From contig JAKABE010000114.1 in assembly GCA_021801945.1 (NCBI GenBank), positions 1 to 8,743 on the forward strand: DNA of 8,743 nt. The letters are read 5' to 3'. The notes below the pieces were generated by a model that had not been told where the DNA came from, searched no databases, and saw only the letters and a program-made list of their open reading frames with translations. Positions 1-6,926 of the stretch are shown here, piece after piece. Origin of the DNA: Acidobacteriota bacterium (lineage in GTDB: Bacteria; Acidobacteriota; Terriglobia; Terriglobales; Acidobacteriaceae). Position 1 is the stretch's first letter, and each line of letters opens with the position of its first letter. The translations under genes and the position numbers were made by a program.

Positions 1-131
1 GAAGATCGTAAACAGGCTCTTAAGAAATGGAGAGACTCCCATACCCTCCCTGCGGGAGGAATGACCGCCGTACGCACGCTGCGCCGTTCATTGTTTCCTG
101 TTTGCTTTCCTCTGGTCCGATTCCCTGCTCT
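1..131. other. Non-coding stretch downstream of the secreted protein gene
   Basis: No gene is recognised between the left edge of the window and the stop codon of the secreted beta-sandwich gene. The one visible structure is a short GC-rich hairpin at 45-59 (CCTCCC, 3-nt loop TGC, GGGAGG). It has no run of T on either side, so I do not call it an intrinsic terminator. It could still mark the 3' end of the minus-strand transcript. Confidence 0.4.
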
Positions 132-935
132 CTACTTGACCCGCCCGGCGGCATTCACCAGCACAACGTGCGAAAGCACCGCCGTGTCCACCGTGGTGGG
201 CAGGTGGGAGCAGAAGCCGATGCCTACATAGAACGGCCCGTTCAGATGCAGATGAATGGGCGGGCCGAACTGGTGCATGGGCTCACCCTCAAGGCTGACC
301 CAGAGCGTGAACTCGTCGCCGCGCTTCTGGATGCCGATGCGCTGGGCGTCGATGGTAACGAGCGAATCGGGTGTTTTGCCGCCGGGGCGCCCGCGGCCTC
401 CGACGCGGTATTCCGTGTCCTTGACGCGCACATCGGTGTCCGGCCGCTCGGCAAGCTGGATCATACCCGCGCCGTGCAGCGCCACCAGCGCCTCCTTGGC
501 GTCGTCGGCCAGGCTCTGGCGGATGATGAGCACGGCCTTGCGGTCACCGTAGCCGGGACGCGGAAAGTTGATGCCGGCGGCCAGCGAGACATTCCCCGAC
601 ATCTTCTTCCATAGGAAACGAAACTCGTCGCGGGTGTACCACACGTTATAGCCGGCCGAGTTGATAGTGTACGCTCCGGTGGCTGCGTTGTAGGAAGCGC
701 TGCCGGGAACCAGGGCGCTGCCCACGTCCGCCTGTCCGTCGAAAATGCCGATGCGGCCGGCGTAGATGCGCGGGGGACGATGAAAGTCTGGCGGCGGGGC
801 CACCTGGACGCGGGTGGCGGTGCCGGGTTGAGCCCAAGTGGGAGCCTTCGGCGAGACAGTGGACGACTGCGAGCTGAGCAAGACCGGCGCGCAACCAAGC
901 GCAAGGAATACAACAGAGCAGCGGGCAAAATCCAT
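132..935 (-). CDS. Secreted beta-sandwich (DUF1349/LamG-like) protein, stand-alone domain
   Basis: This is a 267-residue protein with an N-terminal export signal: M-D-F-A-R, then a hydrophobic stretch at about 6-20. L11-A-L-G-C15 loosely fits a lipobox, so it may be a lipoprotein; ordinary signal-peptidase cleavage near residues 21-25 is the alternative. Residues about 57-263 form one beta-rich domain with the pattern of the concanavalin-like DUF1349 fold: G79-S-A-S-Y...T-G-A-Y, D103-E-F-x-F-L-W, M112-S-G, D131-R-K-A-V-L-I-I-R, A152-L-H-G, K204-R-G-D, and F236-Y-V-G-I-G-x-C-S-H near the end. From memory, this domain accompanies TolB-like propeller proteins in Acidobacteriota; here it stands alone. 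Its ligand is unknown, and carbohydrate or glycan binding is only a guess. The frame stays open upstream into the sugar transferase gene, but ATG 935 has a good ribosome-binding site and begins the signal peptide. A weak promoter-like pair (CGTCAC 977-982, ATTGTA 955-960, read on the minus strand) lies just upstream but would leave almost no leader. Confidence 0.72.
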   Translation of the reverse strand: MDFARCSVVFLALGCAPVLLSSQSSTVSPKAPTWAQPGTATRVQVAPPPDFHRPPRIYAGRIGIFDGQADVGSALVPGSASYNAATGAYTINSAGYNVWYTRDEFRFLWKKMSGNVSLAAGINFPRPGYGDRKAVLIIRQSLADDAKEALVALHGAGMIQLAERPDTDVRVKDTEYRVGGRGRPGGKTPDSLVTIDAQRIGIQKRGDEFTLWVSLEGEPMHQFGPPIHLHLNGPFYVGIGFCSHLPTTVDTAVLSHVVLVNAAGRVK

Positions 936-944
936 GGGAACGAT

Positions 945-948
945 CCTC
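945..948 (-). promoter_or_regulatory. Ribosome-binding site deciding the start at 935
   Basis: GAGG on the minus strand, 9 nt before ATG 935. It supports this start over the longer open frame running up to 1349, which would overlap the sugar transferase gene and has no signal peptide at its beginning. Confidence 0.6.
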
Positions 949-1204
949 GCAGCGATTGTAGCCTTTAGAACCCTGGCGTCACACTCCAAATGTGCCGCGG
1001 GCGAGGCGCCGAGCGCGGCTTCTGCACGTTCTAGGGGGGCATATTTCACGAGCTGTGAGGGGCGCACGAGATATGCGGGCTGGGAACTCCCATTGTTGGC
1101 GCCGAGCGGAGCATGACGGCCAGACAGCGGGAGCGGAGGCCGACCCACTCGCTGCACTTGGCTGGAAATGGGAAGGAACAGGAGACAGTAACGCGAGGGC
1201 AGCC

Positions 1205-2722
1205 TTACGATCCGGTCCCGGCGACGACAACGGCAATGGTGCGGAGGATAATTTTGAAGTCTAGCCAGACGCTCCAGTTGTCGATGTAGGACACATCGAG
1301 CGAGACATAGCTGGCGAACGAGGGATCCTGCCGGCCCTGGACCTGCCACAACCCGGTGACCCCAGGAGTCACGTCCAGCCGCCGCAGGTGACTGAGCTTG
1401 TACTCTTTTACCTCGCTGGCGATCGGCGGACGCGGACCCACTACGCTCATGTCGCCGCGCAGCACGTTGATGAACTGCGGCAGCTCATCGAGCGAATACT
1501 TGCGCAAAAGCCGTCCCAGCCGCGTGATGCGCGGATCGTTGGATATCTTGAACAACACGCTGTCGCGCTCGTTCATCTGCATAATCTCGGAGAGGCGTGT
1601 CTCGGCGTCACGCACCATGGTGCGAAACTTGATGCACCGGAATACCTGTCTCTTTTTTCCAATGCGCTCTGAGGTGTAGAACACGGGCCCAGGCGAGTCC
1701 ATCTTGATCGCCACGGCGATGGCAGCCAACAGAGGCGACAAGAAGACCAACGAGGTCAGGGAAAAGACAATGTCGAAGGCGCGCTTGAACAGCAGCCCCA
1801 GCTCCGGTACACGCCTATAGTGCAGGGGGATAGTGGGAAACTGCCCGATGTATTCGATGGGGCTGTTCCAGGCGAGGCCATCGTACAAGTCTGGCACTAC
1901 GCGCAGGTCCACCCCGTGAATCCGCGCCTGCTCCGCCACATTGGAAATGATGCCCCGCTCGCAGGTGGCGGTGAAAAATATCTCGTCCACAAAATGCTTG
2001 CGAGCGTCCTGGAAGAGCGTATCAAGTGTCCCTACCACCTCGCCGGCCGACACCGTGCTGCAAGACTTCGCGCCGTGAAAATCGATGAAACCCTTGAAGG
2101 TGTAGCCCAAATGCTGAAGGCTGTCCAGATGATTGCGGAGGGCATGCGCCTCCGGCCCCCTGCCCACGATCAGCACGTTGCGTGTGCCTATTCCGCGCGC
2201 GAAGCGGCGATACAGCAAGGTCCTGCAGAGCAGCCGCCGGCAACCGGCCAGCCCGCCAGCCAGCGCCACAGTCAACAACACGATTGTCCGCGGAATGTCC
2301 TCAGCATGGAGCAAATACAGAGCGCCGGTCAGCAGCAGCCCGGAGGTTAAAAACGCCTGCGCGTTCAGCCTTTGCTCATGGAGAAATCCGTTCAACCGCG
2401 TGGGCTCGTACAGGTTCAGCCGACGGCTGGTGACGATCAGGACCAGCACGAATCCGCATAAGAACGCCAGCAGAATGTCCATTGAGCGGCCGGGAATCAG
2501 CTTGTCCCGCCAGAACTCCCGCGCTGTCCGCTCCGGCCCAGTTCCGAACCGGTGAAGAGTTGCAAATGCGGAGGCCACGACCACGGTGAGGACATCCACA
2601 ATCATCCAGAACCTGGCCGCCGACTGGCCGCCGCGGGGTACATCTCCGCTCGTCCCGCCCTCTCCGCGGCGAACCGAAACGATAGACGCCGACAGTCTCT
2701 GCCAAAACTCCGATGGAGCCAT
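1205..2722 (-). CDS. Polyprenyl-phosphate hexose-1-phosphate transferase (WbaP/WcaJ-type initiating sugar transferase)
   Basis: The product is a 505-residue inner-membrane enzyme. It moves a sugar-1-phosphate from a UDP-sugar to undecaprenyl phosphate, the first step of exopolysaccharide, capsule or O-antigen assembly. The N-terminal half has about four membrane helices (near 37-55, 81-98, 124-140 and 145-162). A Rossmann-like CoA_binding_3 domain follows from about 182 (V-L-I-V-G-R-G). The catalytic domain (Bac_transf) spans about 310-499: K313-R-A-F-D-I, the membrane re-entrant segment, S343-P-G-P-V-F-Y, E352-R-I-G, F361-R-C-I-K-F-R-T-M, S411-L-D-E-L-P-Q with the catalytic Asp412-Glu413 dyad, V427-V-G-P-R-P, and P453-G-V-T-G-L-W-Q-V-x-G-R. 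Length is normal for the long multi-domain subfamily. The sugar (glucose, galactose or other) cannot be read from the sequence. ATG 2722 is chosen because GAGG lies 12 nt upstream; GTG 2770 in the same frame would add 16 residues but has a weaker site. No glycosyltransferase or Wzx/Wzy gene adjoins it. Confidence 0.92.
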   Translation of the reverse strand: MAPSEFWQRLSASIVSVRRGEGGTSGDVPRGGQSAARFWMIVDVLTVVVASAFATLHRFGTGPERTAREFWRDKLIPGRSMDILLAFLCGFVLVLIVTSRRLNLYEPTRLNGFLHEQRLNAQAFLTSGLLLTGALYLLHAEDIPRTIVLLTVALAGGLAGCRRLLCRTLLYRRFARGIGTRNVLIVGRGPEAHALRNHLDSLQHLGYTFKGFIDFHGAKSCSTVSAGEVVGTLDTLFQDARKHFVDEIFFTATCERGIISNVAEQARIHGVDLRVVPDLYDGLAWNSPIEYIGQFPTIPLHYRRVPELGLLFKRAFDIVFSLTSLVFLSPLLAAIAVAIKMDSPGPVFYTSERIGKKRQVFRCIKFRTMVRDAETRLSEIMQMNERDSVLFKISNDPRITRLGRLLRKYSLDELPQFINVLRGDMSVVGPRPPIASEVKEYKLSHLRRLDVTPGVTGLWQVQGRQDPSFASYVSLDVSYIDNWSVWLDFKIILRTIAVVVAGTGS

Positions 2723-3289
2723 AGCGCTTGCAGACCTCAGACATTCGAATGCTCTAGGTTTGACAGGCACTTGCCGAGTGAGGAGAGAACCATGTGGTGA
2801 ATCGAAGGCCGCAGTGTTTCCTTGGACCCGTAACCCGGCAAAACACTTGAGCTAGTTCACAGCTCACCGTCGTTCGAGCAGTCTCGTGCGCTCTTCTGTG
2901 CTCAGCCCCGCCTGTTTCAGTCTCTCTTCAGCATGCCAACATCGACTGGGTTTGCCTCTCACCAGTACAAGGCAACATAGGAAGCATGGAACTCGATGGC
3001 CTCACATGCGCGTGTCTGCACAACATCGCACAGACTCGGACACACATAACGCCTCTCCTATCTCGTGGCTGGGGAATATCCTGTCGTTTCGGATATGTCC
3101 CAAGGCAATGAAGGTAATGAAATGACAGCGATGAACCAATGCGCCATTTGCCCCCTTCAGGCCCCTACGAGCTTCCGGCCTCTGCCCGCCCCTTGTCTCT
3201 GGAAAAGCTGATTTTTTACAGGATGGCTCCAAAACCGATTCATGGCAAGTAAAATCTTTGCGAATGAAGATTACTGTCCGACAGATACC
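2723..3289. other. 567-bp intergenic region upstream of the sugar transferase
   Basis: No protein gene is recognised here. A 76-codon frame at 3002-3232 on the minus strand has no family signature and unremarkable composition. Several dyads are present: a hairpin at 3071-3101, GAGCT-N7-AGCTC at 2849-2865, and the odd palindrome CTGTCCGACAG at 3274-3284 just past the ABC ATPase stop. The first part (3250-3289) is the 3' end of the mobA-ABC unit; the rest must carry the promoter of the sugar transferase if that gene has its own. I could not find a convincing -35/-10 pair or a sigma-54 site. Its length suggests a regulated long leader, an unrecognised small RNA, or decayed coding sequence. Confidence 0.4.
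3071..3101. repeat. Imperfect hairpin in the intergenic region
   Basis: The arms ATATCC (3076-3081) and GGATAT (3091-3096) pair perfectly around the 9-nt loop TGTCGTTTC. After one A-G mismatch the stem continues with G3074-T3098 and three G-C pairs (3071-3073 with 3099-3101). No T run follows on either strand, so it is not a canonical terminator. It may be an operator or a leader hairpin; its function is unknown. Confidence 0.4.
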
Positions 3290-3303
3290 TTATTCCGAAG
3301 GTA
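3274..3303. repeat. Two adjacent dyads over the 3' end of the MlaF-type gene
   Basis: CTGTC-C-GACAG (3274-3284) is an 11-bp odd palindrome. It is followed at once by TACCTT-N6-AAGGTA (3286-3303), whose left arm covers the TAA stop at 3290-3292. The pair could form consecutive small hairpins at the end of the transcript. Neither is followed by a T run, so terminator function is only possible. Confidence 0.3.
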
Positions 3304-4171
3304 ACCGGTAGGCATCGAGACTAAGAAACTGTTGAATGTCGGAGTCGCCGGAGCCTACAAAGTCCGACAGCGGACCCAAAAAGCGGGCCTGCCCCTGATC
3401 GAGGAACAGGACGGTATCAGCAAGGCGCTCGGCAACGCGCATATCGTGGGTGACGACAATGCTGGTGTAACCGCGCTGCTGCTTGAGACGTTGAATGAGG
3501 TTGCCGAGACGCCGTGCGATGATGGGATCGACCATGGTGGTCGGCTCGTCGTAGAGCACGATCTCTGGCTGCGCAGCCAATGCGCGGGCAATCGCGACGG
3601 CGCGCTTGCGCCCCGTGGAGAGGCTGGCCGGCAGCACGTCGATTGCATCCTCGGCACCCACCAGTTCGATCAGACGGTCAACAATCTGCTGGAGCTGGTC
3701 CTCTGCCAAGCCGCCGCGCTCCCGCAGCGGAAAGGCGACATTTTCTCGAACACTCAGCGAATCGAAGAGGGCGCCGTTCTGGAAGACCATCGTCACCCGT
3801 TTGCGAATGGCGCGCAAGCCTTCTTCGTCGAGGCCGGTGATCTCCTGGCCCTCCACGTGGATAGAGCCGGAATCGGGCTTCAGAAAACCCATGAGCATGC
3901 GCAGGGTCACGGACTTGCCTACACCACTGCGACCGAGGATGCAGAGTGTATGGCCGCGGTCCACGGTAAAGCTGATGTTCTCCAAGACAGCCCGGCCATC
4001 GAAGGAGATGGAGACCCTGTCAAAAGCGATGACCGGACCGAAAGGCGGCGGCCCCGGGGGAGCAATGGAGAGCGATTCGCCGGCGGCAGGTGGCGCATTA
4101 AACGCATCCAGCTCGGCGGCCAGCGGTATCAGCGGTTCCAAGGGTTCGGGTTGGGAGGAGGCTTCCGACAT
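3290..4171 (-). CDS. MlaF-type ABC transporter ATPase with altered signature motif
   Basis: This 293-residue cytoplasmic ATPase is of the type that powers retrograde or anterograde phospholipid transport between inner and outer membranes (Mla/Ttg2 systems). The first ~45 residues are a proline- and acid-rich extension. The ABC domain then runs from about 47 to 285: Walker A G80-R-S-G-V-G-K-S87, Q-loop F130-Q131-N-G-A-L-F-D-S-L, E143-N-V-A-F-P-L, Walker B I204-V-L-Y-D-E209-P-T-T, and H-loop T241-H242-D. The Q-loop region and the E-N-V-A-F-P-L stretch are strongly MlaF-like. Two elements deviate: the signature is L184-S-T-G-R instead of LSGG(M/Q), and the D-loop reads T-T-M-V-D-P where TTGLDP is usual. 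The gene begins 15 bp after the mobA stop with only a weak ribosome-binding site, so translation is probably coupled to mobA. No permease (MlaE) or MCE protein (MlaD) gene adjoins, so its partner must be encoded elsewhere. MlaF membership is fairly sure; the substrate is inferred. Confidence 0.88.
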   Translation of the reverse strand: MSEASSQPEPLEPLIPLAAELDAFNAPPAAGESLSIAPPGPPPFGPVIAFDRVSISFDGRAVLENISFTVDRGHTLCILGRSGVGKSVTLRMLMGFLKPDSGSIHVEGQEITGLDEEGLRAIRKRVTMVFQNGALFDSLSVRENVAFPLRERGGLAEDQLQQIVDRLIELVGAEDAIDVLPASLSTGRKRAVAIARALAAQPEIVLYDEPTTMVDPIIARRLGNLIQRLKQQRGYTSIVVTHDMRVAERLADTVLFLDQGQARFLGPLSDFVGSGDSDIQQFLSLDAYRLPSE

Positions 4172-4186
4172 TGCCGTGCAACCAGC

Positions 4187-4843
4187 TTACGCGATGGGCG
4201 CTCTTCGCAGCGCCGACGCACGGCGCAGATCGGGCGGCGTGTTGACATTCAAGAACCAGTGCGCGACCGGGATCGCGGCCGGATGGTCCACCTGGCCCAC
4301 CTGGGCAAGCAGTTCGACGGGAACCACGCTCAGAGGCTCGCCCAGGCTGGCTGCTGCGGTCTGAAATGCCGAAAAGCATCCGGCACGACCAGCGTCAAGC
4401 TCGTCTTTAAGGGCAGGAAGGGCAGTACGCTTCAGCACCACTGGAAACGTCTGCGCATCACCGTTCACGGCAGCCACGGTGACTGCCCTACCGGTCATCC
4501 TGGCGTGATGAAGGAGGAAGAGCAGCAGCGAAGCCGGCAGCAGGGGCAGATCGACAGGCAAAAAGGCCGCATGCTGGGACGGCATGGAGGCCAGTGCGTC
4601 ACAGACCCCGCCCAAAGGCCCCAAGCCAGGTTTGGTATCCGGAACGACGGGGGCGCAAGATGCCAAAGGAGTACGCGCGCCAGAGATCGAAGCCGGTAGG
4701 CCGGCCTGACGCAGAATCGACAGTGCGTTCTCGACCAGCGGTCTGCCATCGAGCATCAGCAGTGCCTTGTCCCGCCCCATACGACTCGATAAGCCGCCAG
4801 CGAGGACGAAGCCGACAGCATCCTGGGCCGGATGCATAATCAT
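4187..4843 (-). CDS. mobA: Molybdenum cofactor guanylyltransferase MobA
   Basis: The 218-residue cytoplasmic enzyme transfers GMP from GTP to molybdopterin-bound molybdenum, making the bis-MGD cofactor used by DMSO-reductase-family enzymes such as nitrate reductases and formate dehydrogenases. The nucleotidyltransferase fold shows L14-A-G-G-L-S-S-R-M-G-R-D-K-A27 (GTP binding), D69-T-K-P-G-L-G-P-L-G-G (guanine/ribose loop), P96-V-D98-L-P-L-L (the Mg2+-binding Asp, in the place of the usual CDMP), Q131-T-F-P-V-V, and F197-L-N-V-N-T-P-P-D-L near the C terminus. Length is typical for MobA alone; there is no MobB fusion. ATG 4843 is preceded by GAGGA at the right distance; the ATG two codons further in is less well placed. 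The gene is 188 bp from the peptidase upstream and 15 bp from the ABC ATPase downstream. No other cofactor or molybdoenzyme genes are in the window. A MobA-like transferase for a related substrate (the MocA/CTP type) is the main alternative. Confidence 0.88.
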   Translation of the reverse strand: MIMHPAQDAVGFVLAGGLSSRMGRDKALLMLDGRPLVENALSILRQAGLPASISGARTPLASCAPVVPDTKPGLGPLGGVCDALASMPSQHAAFLPVDLPLLPASLLLFLLHHARMTGRAVTVAAVNGDAQTFPVVLKRTALPALKDELDAGRAGCFSAFQTAAASLGEPLSVVPVELLAQVGQVDHPAAIPVAHWFLNVNTPPDLRRASALRRAPIA

Positions 4844-4853
4844 GATTCGAATG

Positions 4854-4858
4854 TCCTC
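4854..4858 (-). promoter_or_regulatory. Ribosome-binding site of mobA
   Basis: GAGGA on the minus strand, 10 nt before ATG 4843. The closely following ATG at 4837 would sit 16 nt away, so the first ATG is preferred. The rest of the 188-bp gap up to the peptidase stop shows no clear promoter, terminator or riboswitch-like fold. Confidence 0.55.
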
Positions 4859-5031
4859 GTTCTCCCCAGGACCTTAGGAGCCTGCGGCGTAAGTTGATTT
4901 TTGAAGGTGCATGGCTTCAGCCGCACCGACAAGGCCAGCACAATCGTTGGAGCTTTAGCCCGAAAAGGATGCAGGTGACATGTTAGGGTCTTTCCTCACC
5001 GGCTGATGGTCGCTTTTTTCTATGCCGCAGT

Positions 5032-6402
5032 TCACCGCCCTACTTCCTCCAGGAAGCGGATTACCGACTCGATTCCCAGCGCATAGTTTTCCAAATCGAA
5101 CTTTTCATTGGGTGCGTGAAGGTTGTCGTCGGGAAGGCCAAAACCCATCATCACGCTGGGCAGACCCAGGTGACGGGAGAAGTCGCCGACAATGGGAATG
5201 GAGCCGCCGGAGCGAATAAAGACGGTATCCCTGCCCCACACCTCGCGCAGGGCCCGGGTTGCCGCCTGGATGTAGGGGTTGTCGACGGGAATGAGGCAGG
5301 GATCGCCGGAGTTGAAAAGCCTGACCTCAACCTCAACGCCCTGCGATGCGATGTCCTCGACATAACCCTTATAGAGGGCGAAGGTCTTGGCTGGAGTCAT
5401 GCCTGGAACCAGGCGCATGGACACCTTGGCGACCGCCTTGGCTGGAATCACAGTTTTGGCGCCGGCGCCGATAAAACCGCCCGGAATGCCGTGCACATCC
5501 AGCGTCGGCCGGGCCCAGGTACGCTCGAGGACGCTATAGCCGGCCTCGCCCACCAATTGTTTGGATCCGACTTCTGCGATCCTGTACTGCTCCTCGTCGA
5601 AGGGCAGACTGCGCCAGGCAGCCAACTCCTCCGCACTGGGAGGAACGATATCGTCATAGAAGCCCGGAATCAGGATGCGGCCATTTTCGTCCTTGAGCTT
5701 GGCCAGAATCTGGGCCAGGGAAACAAAGGGATTGGGCGCCGCGCCGCCGTACATGCCCGAATGCAAATCGGTGCGCGCGCCGCGCACCTCCAGTTCGGTG
5801 TAGATCATGCCGCGCAGCCCGACGCACAGAGTCGGCAAACCCGGCGCAAACATCTCCGTGTCGGAGACCACGGCAAAGTCTGCCCTCAGATCGTCAGGCT
5901 TTGAAGCCACGTAATTCGCAATCGCCTCGCCTCCCACCTCTTCCTCGCCCTCATAGAGGAGGCGGACGTTCACCGGCAGCGCACCAGCCGAGGCCAGGAG
6001 CGAATCCAGGGCCTTCACCTGCACCATCACCTGCCCTTTGTCGTCGGCCGCGCCGCGCGCGTAGATCTTGCCGTTGCGCTCGGCAGGCTCAAAAGGCGGC
6101 GAGTGCCATTCCTCCAGCGGGTCGGCGGGCTGCACATCGTAGTGGCCGTAGAAGAGCACAGTCGGCTTTTCGGCGGCGTGCAGCCAATCGGCGTAGACCA
6201 GAGGATGACCAGGGGTTTCAATGAGCCGCCCATGCTCCATCCCCATCCGGTTGAGCTCAGTGAGCAGCGACTCCGCAGCCTTGCGGCAATCACCCTTGTG
6301 CTCGGGCAAAGTGGAGATCGAGGGAATGCGAAGAAAGGCCTTTAACTCGTTGAGAAAGCGCGGATAATTCTGCTGAGAAAAGGCGACAGCGGATGAAGAC
6401 AT
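5032..6402 (-). CDS. M20 family dipeptidase (carnosinase/CPG2-like metallopeptidase)
   Basis: This 456-residue metallohydrolase should cleave dipeptides or other short peptides with a two-zinc (or Mn) centre. The catalytic domain is split (about 1-195 and 385-456) and carries all ligands of the family: H87-Y-D89 (ligand and catalytic-support Asp), D120 of G-A-A-D-D-K-G (bridging), E151-G-E-E-E-V-G with E154 as general base and E155 as ligand, D181 of S-D-T-E, and H429 of N-L-H-A-P-N-E. Residues about 200-380 form the dimerisation (lid) domain with D212-L-H-S-G. No signal peptide or membrane segment is seen, so it should be cytoplasmic. The frame is open up to 6636, but ATG 6402 has GGAG 7 nt upstream and the extension lacks family features. 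A -10-like TATACT (6437-6442) about 35 nt upstream suggests an own promoter, with TTCCG-N8-CGGAA (6457-6474) beside it as a possible operator; the -35 is poor. The exact substrate is not predictable. Confidence 0.93.
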   Translation of the reverse strand: MSSSAVAFSQQNYPRFLNELKAFLRIPSISTLPEHKGDCRKAAESLLTELNRMGMEHGRLIETPGHPLVYADWLHAAEKPTVLFYGHYDVQPADPLEEWHSPPFEPAERNGKIYARGAADDKGQVMVQVKALDSLLASAGALPVNVRLLYEGEEEVGGEAIANYVASKPDDLRADFAVVSDTEMFAPGLPTLCVGLRGMIYTELEVRGARTDLHSGMYGGAAPNPFVSLAQILAKLKDENGRILIPGFYDDIVPPSAEELAAWRSLPFDEEQYRIAEVGSKQLVGEAGYSVLERTWARPTLDVHGIPGGFIGAGAKTVIPAKAVAKVSMRLVPGMTPAKTFALYKGYVEDIASQGVEVEVRLFNSGDPCLIPVDNPYIQAATRALREVWGRDTVFIRSGGSIPIVGDFSRHLGLPSVMMGFGLPDDNLHAPNEKFDLENYALGIESVIRFLEEVGR

Positions 6403-6409
6403 GAGGACA

Positions 6410-6413
6410 CTCC
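6410..6413 (-). promoter_or_regulatory. Ribosome-binding site deciding the peptidase start
   Basis: GGAG on the minus strand, 7 nt before ATG 6402. It supports this start over the 78-codon-longer open frame. Confidence 0.55.
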
Positions 6414-6539
6414 GTTCAACAAAGGACCAAGTAGCGAGTATAGACGCAGGGGAACTTTCCGGTGGATGACGGAATGCAGGCCCAAGATGGCGTTCACTCC
6501 AGGCGGTCTTGTACAGGCACCGCCGCTGAGCAACCCAAC

Positions 6540-6872
6540 TCAATGTCCAGGAAGAGGTTGAGTGCGCGCCGCGGCGGCGGCAGGAGCCAAGGTCCGCACT
6601 CTTCCCTTGGCTGCCCAACAGAGCGATGCGACCCAACCAATCACTGTCCAGCCGAGGAGAATATCAACCAGCGCGATCCGGGTGCAGGCTTCGCAATTCC
6701 GGCGCCAGGCCAGCACCGCGGGCAGCAGATAGACCGCCAACCCGATCATGGACAGGATCAGATGCGCCGGCGCTATGAGATAAGTGTCGTTGCGGGCCAG
6801 TCCCACGGCAATGATGAGGATTGCAGATGCCACCAGTCCGCAAATAAGAAACAACCGAAACAGGTGTTCCAT
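6540..6872 (-). CDS. Small membrane protein of the superinfection-immunity (Imm_superinfect, T4 Imm-like) family
   Basis: The product is a 110-residue inner-membrane protein with three hydrophobic segments: about 6-25, 33-56 and 67-88. Residues 48-88 carry the family pattern: Y48-L-L-P-A-V-L-A-W-R-R-N, then a helix ending L72-L-G-W-T-V-I-G-W80-V-A-S-L-C-W-A. In phage T4 the Imm protein of this family blocks DNA entry by superinfecting phage. Bacterial chromosomal members are common and largely uncharacterised, so a defence role here is only inferred. The tail after residue 90 is Arg/Ala/Pro-rich and probably cytoplasmic. ATG 6872 is preferred over the upstream in-frame start at 6926: the family match begins here and GGGGG lies 6 nt upstream. 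It stands alone, 137 bp before the peptidase and about 300 bp from the left repeat of the insertion sequence. Confidence 0.75.
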   Translation of the reverse strand: MEHLFRLFLICGLVASAILIIAVGLARNDTYLIAPAHLILSMIGLAVYLLPAVLAWRRNCEACTRIALVDILLGWTVIGWVASLCWAAKGRVRTLAPAAAAARTQPLPGH

Positions 6873-6897
6873 TTGACACCCCCAACCCTGCGGCTCA

Positions 6898-6926
6898 AGT
6901 CTAGCGCCATCTGCGCCAGCCTGCAA
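6898..6926 (-). promoter_or_regulatory. Possible promoter of the superinfection-immunity gene
   Basis: On the minus strand TTGCAG (6921-6926) and TAGACT (6898-6903) are 17 bp apart, giving a leader of about 20 nt before ATG 6872 with the GGGGG ribosome site inside it. The spacing is ideal. The -35 agrees with TTGACA in only three positions and the -10 in four, so this is a weak call. Confidence 0.3.

Noticed and set aside
45..59. Possible intrinsic terminator after the secreted protein gene
   Set aside because: The 6-bp GC hairpin is real, but no T run follows it on either strand.
936..1349. N-terminal extension of the secreted protein frame
   Set aside because: It would overlap the sugar transferase C terminus by about 145 bp, is Arg/Pro-rich without family features, and hides a signal peptide that starts cleanly at 935 with a good ribosome site.
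2928..2941. Sigma-54-like TTGGCATG on the minus strand upstream of the sugar transferase
   Set aside because: The required GC at the -12 element is missing at the right spacing.
3332..4699. A 455-codon open frame on the plus strand antisense to mobA and the ABC ATPase
   Set aside because: It runs antisense through two clearly conserved genes, and its composition is that of a codon-bias shadow (Arg, Gly, His-rich). It matches no family I recognise.
6403..6636. N-terminal extension of the M20 dipeptidase frame
   Set aside because: It would overlap the end of the immunity gene. The residues are unlike the family, and ATG 6402 has a well-placed GGAG.
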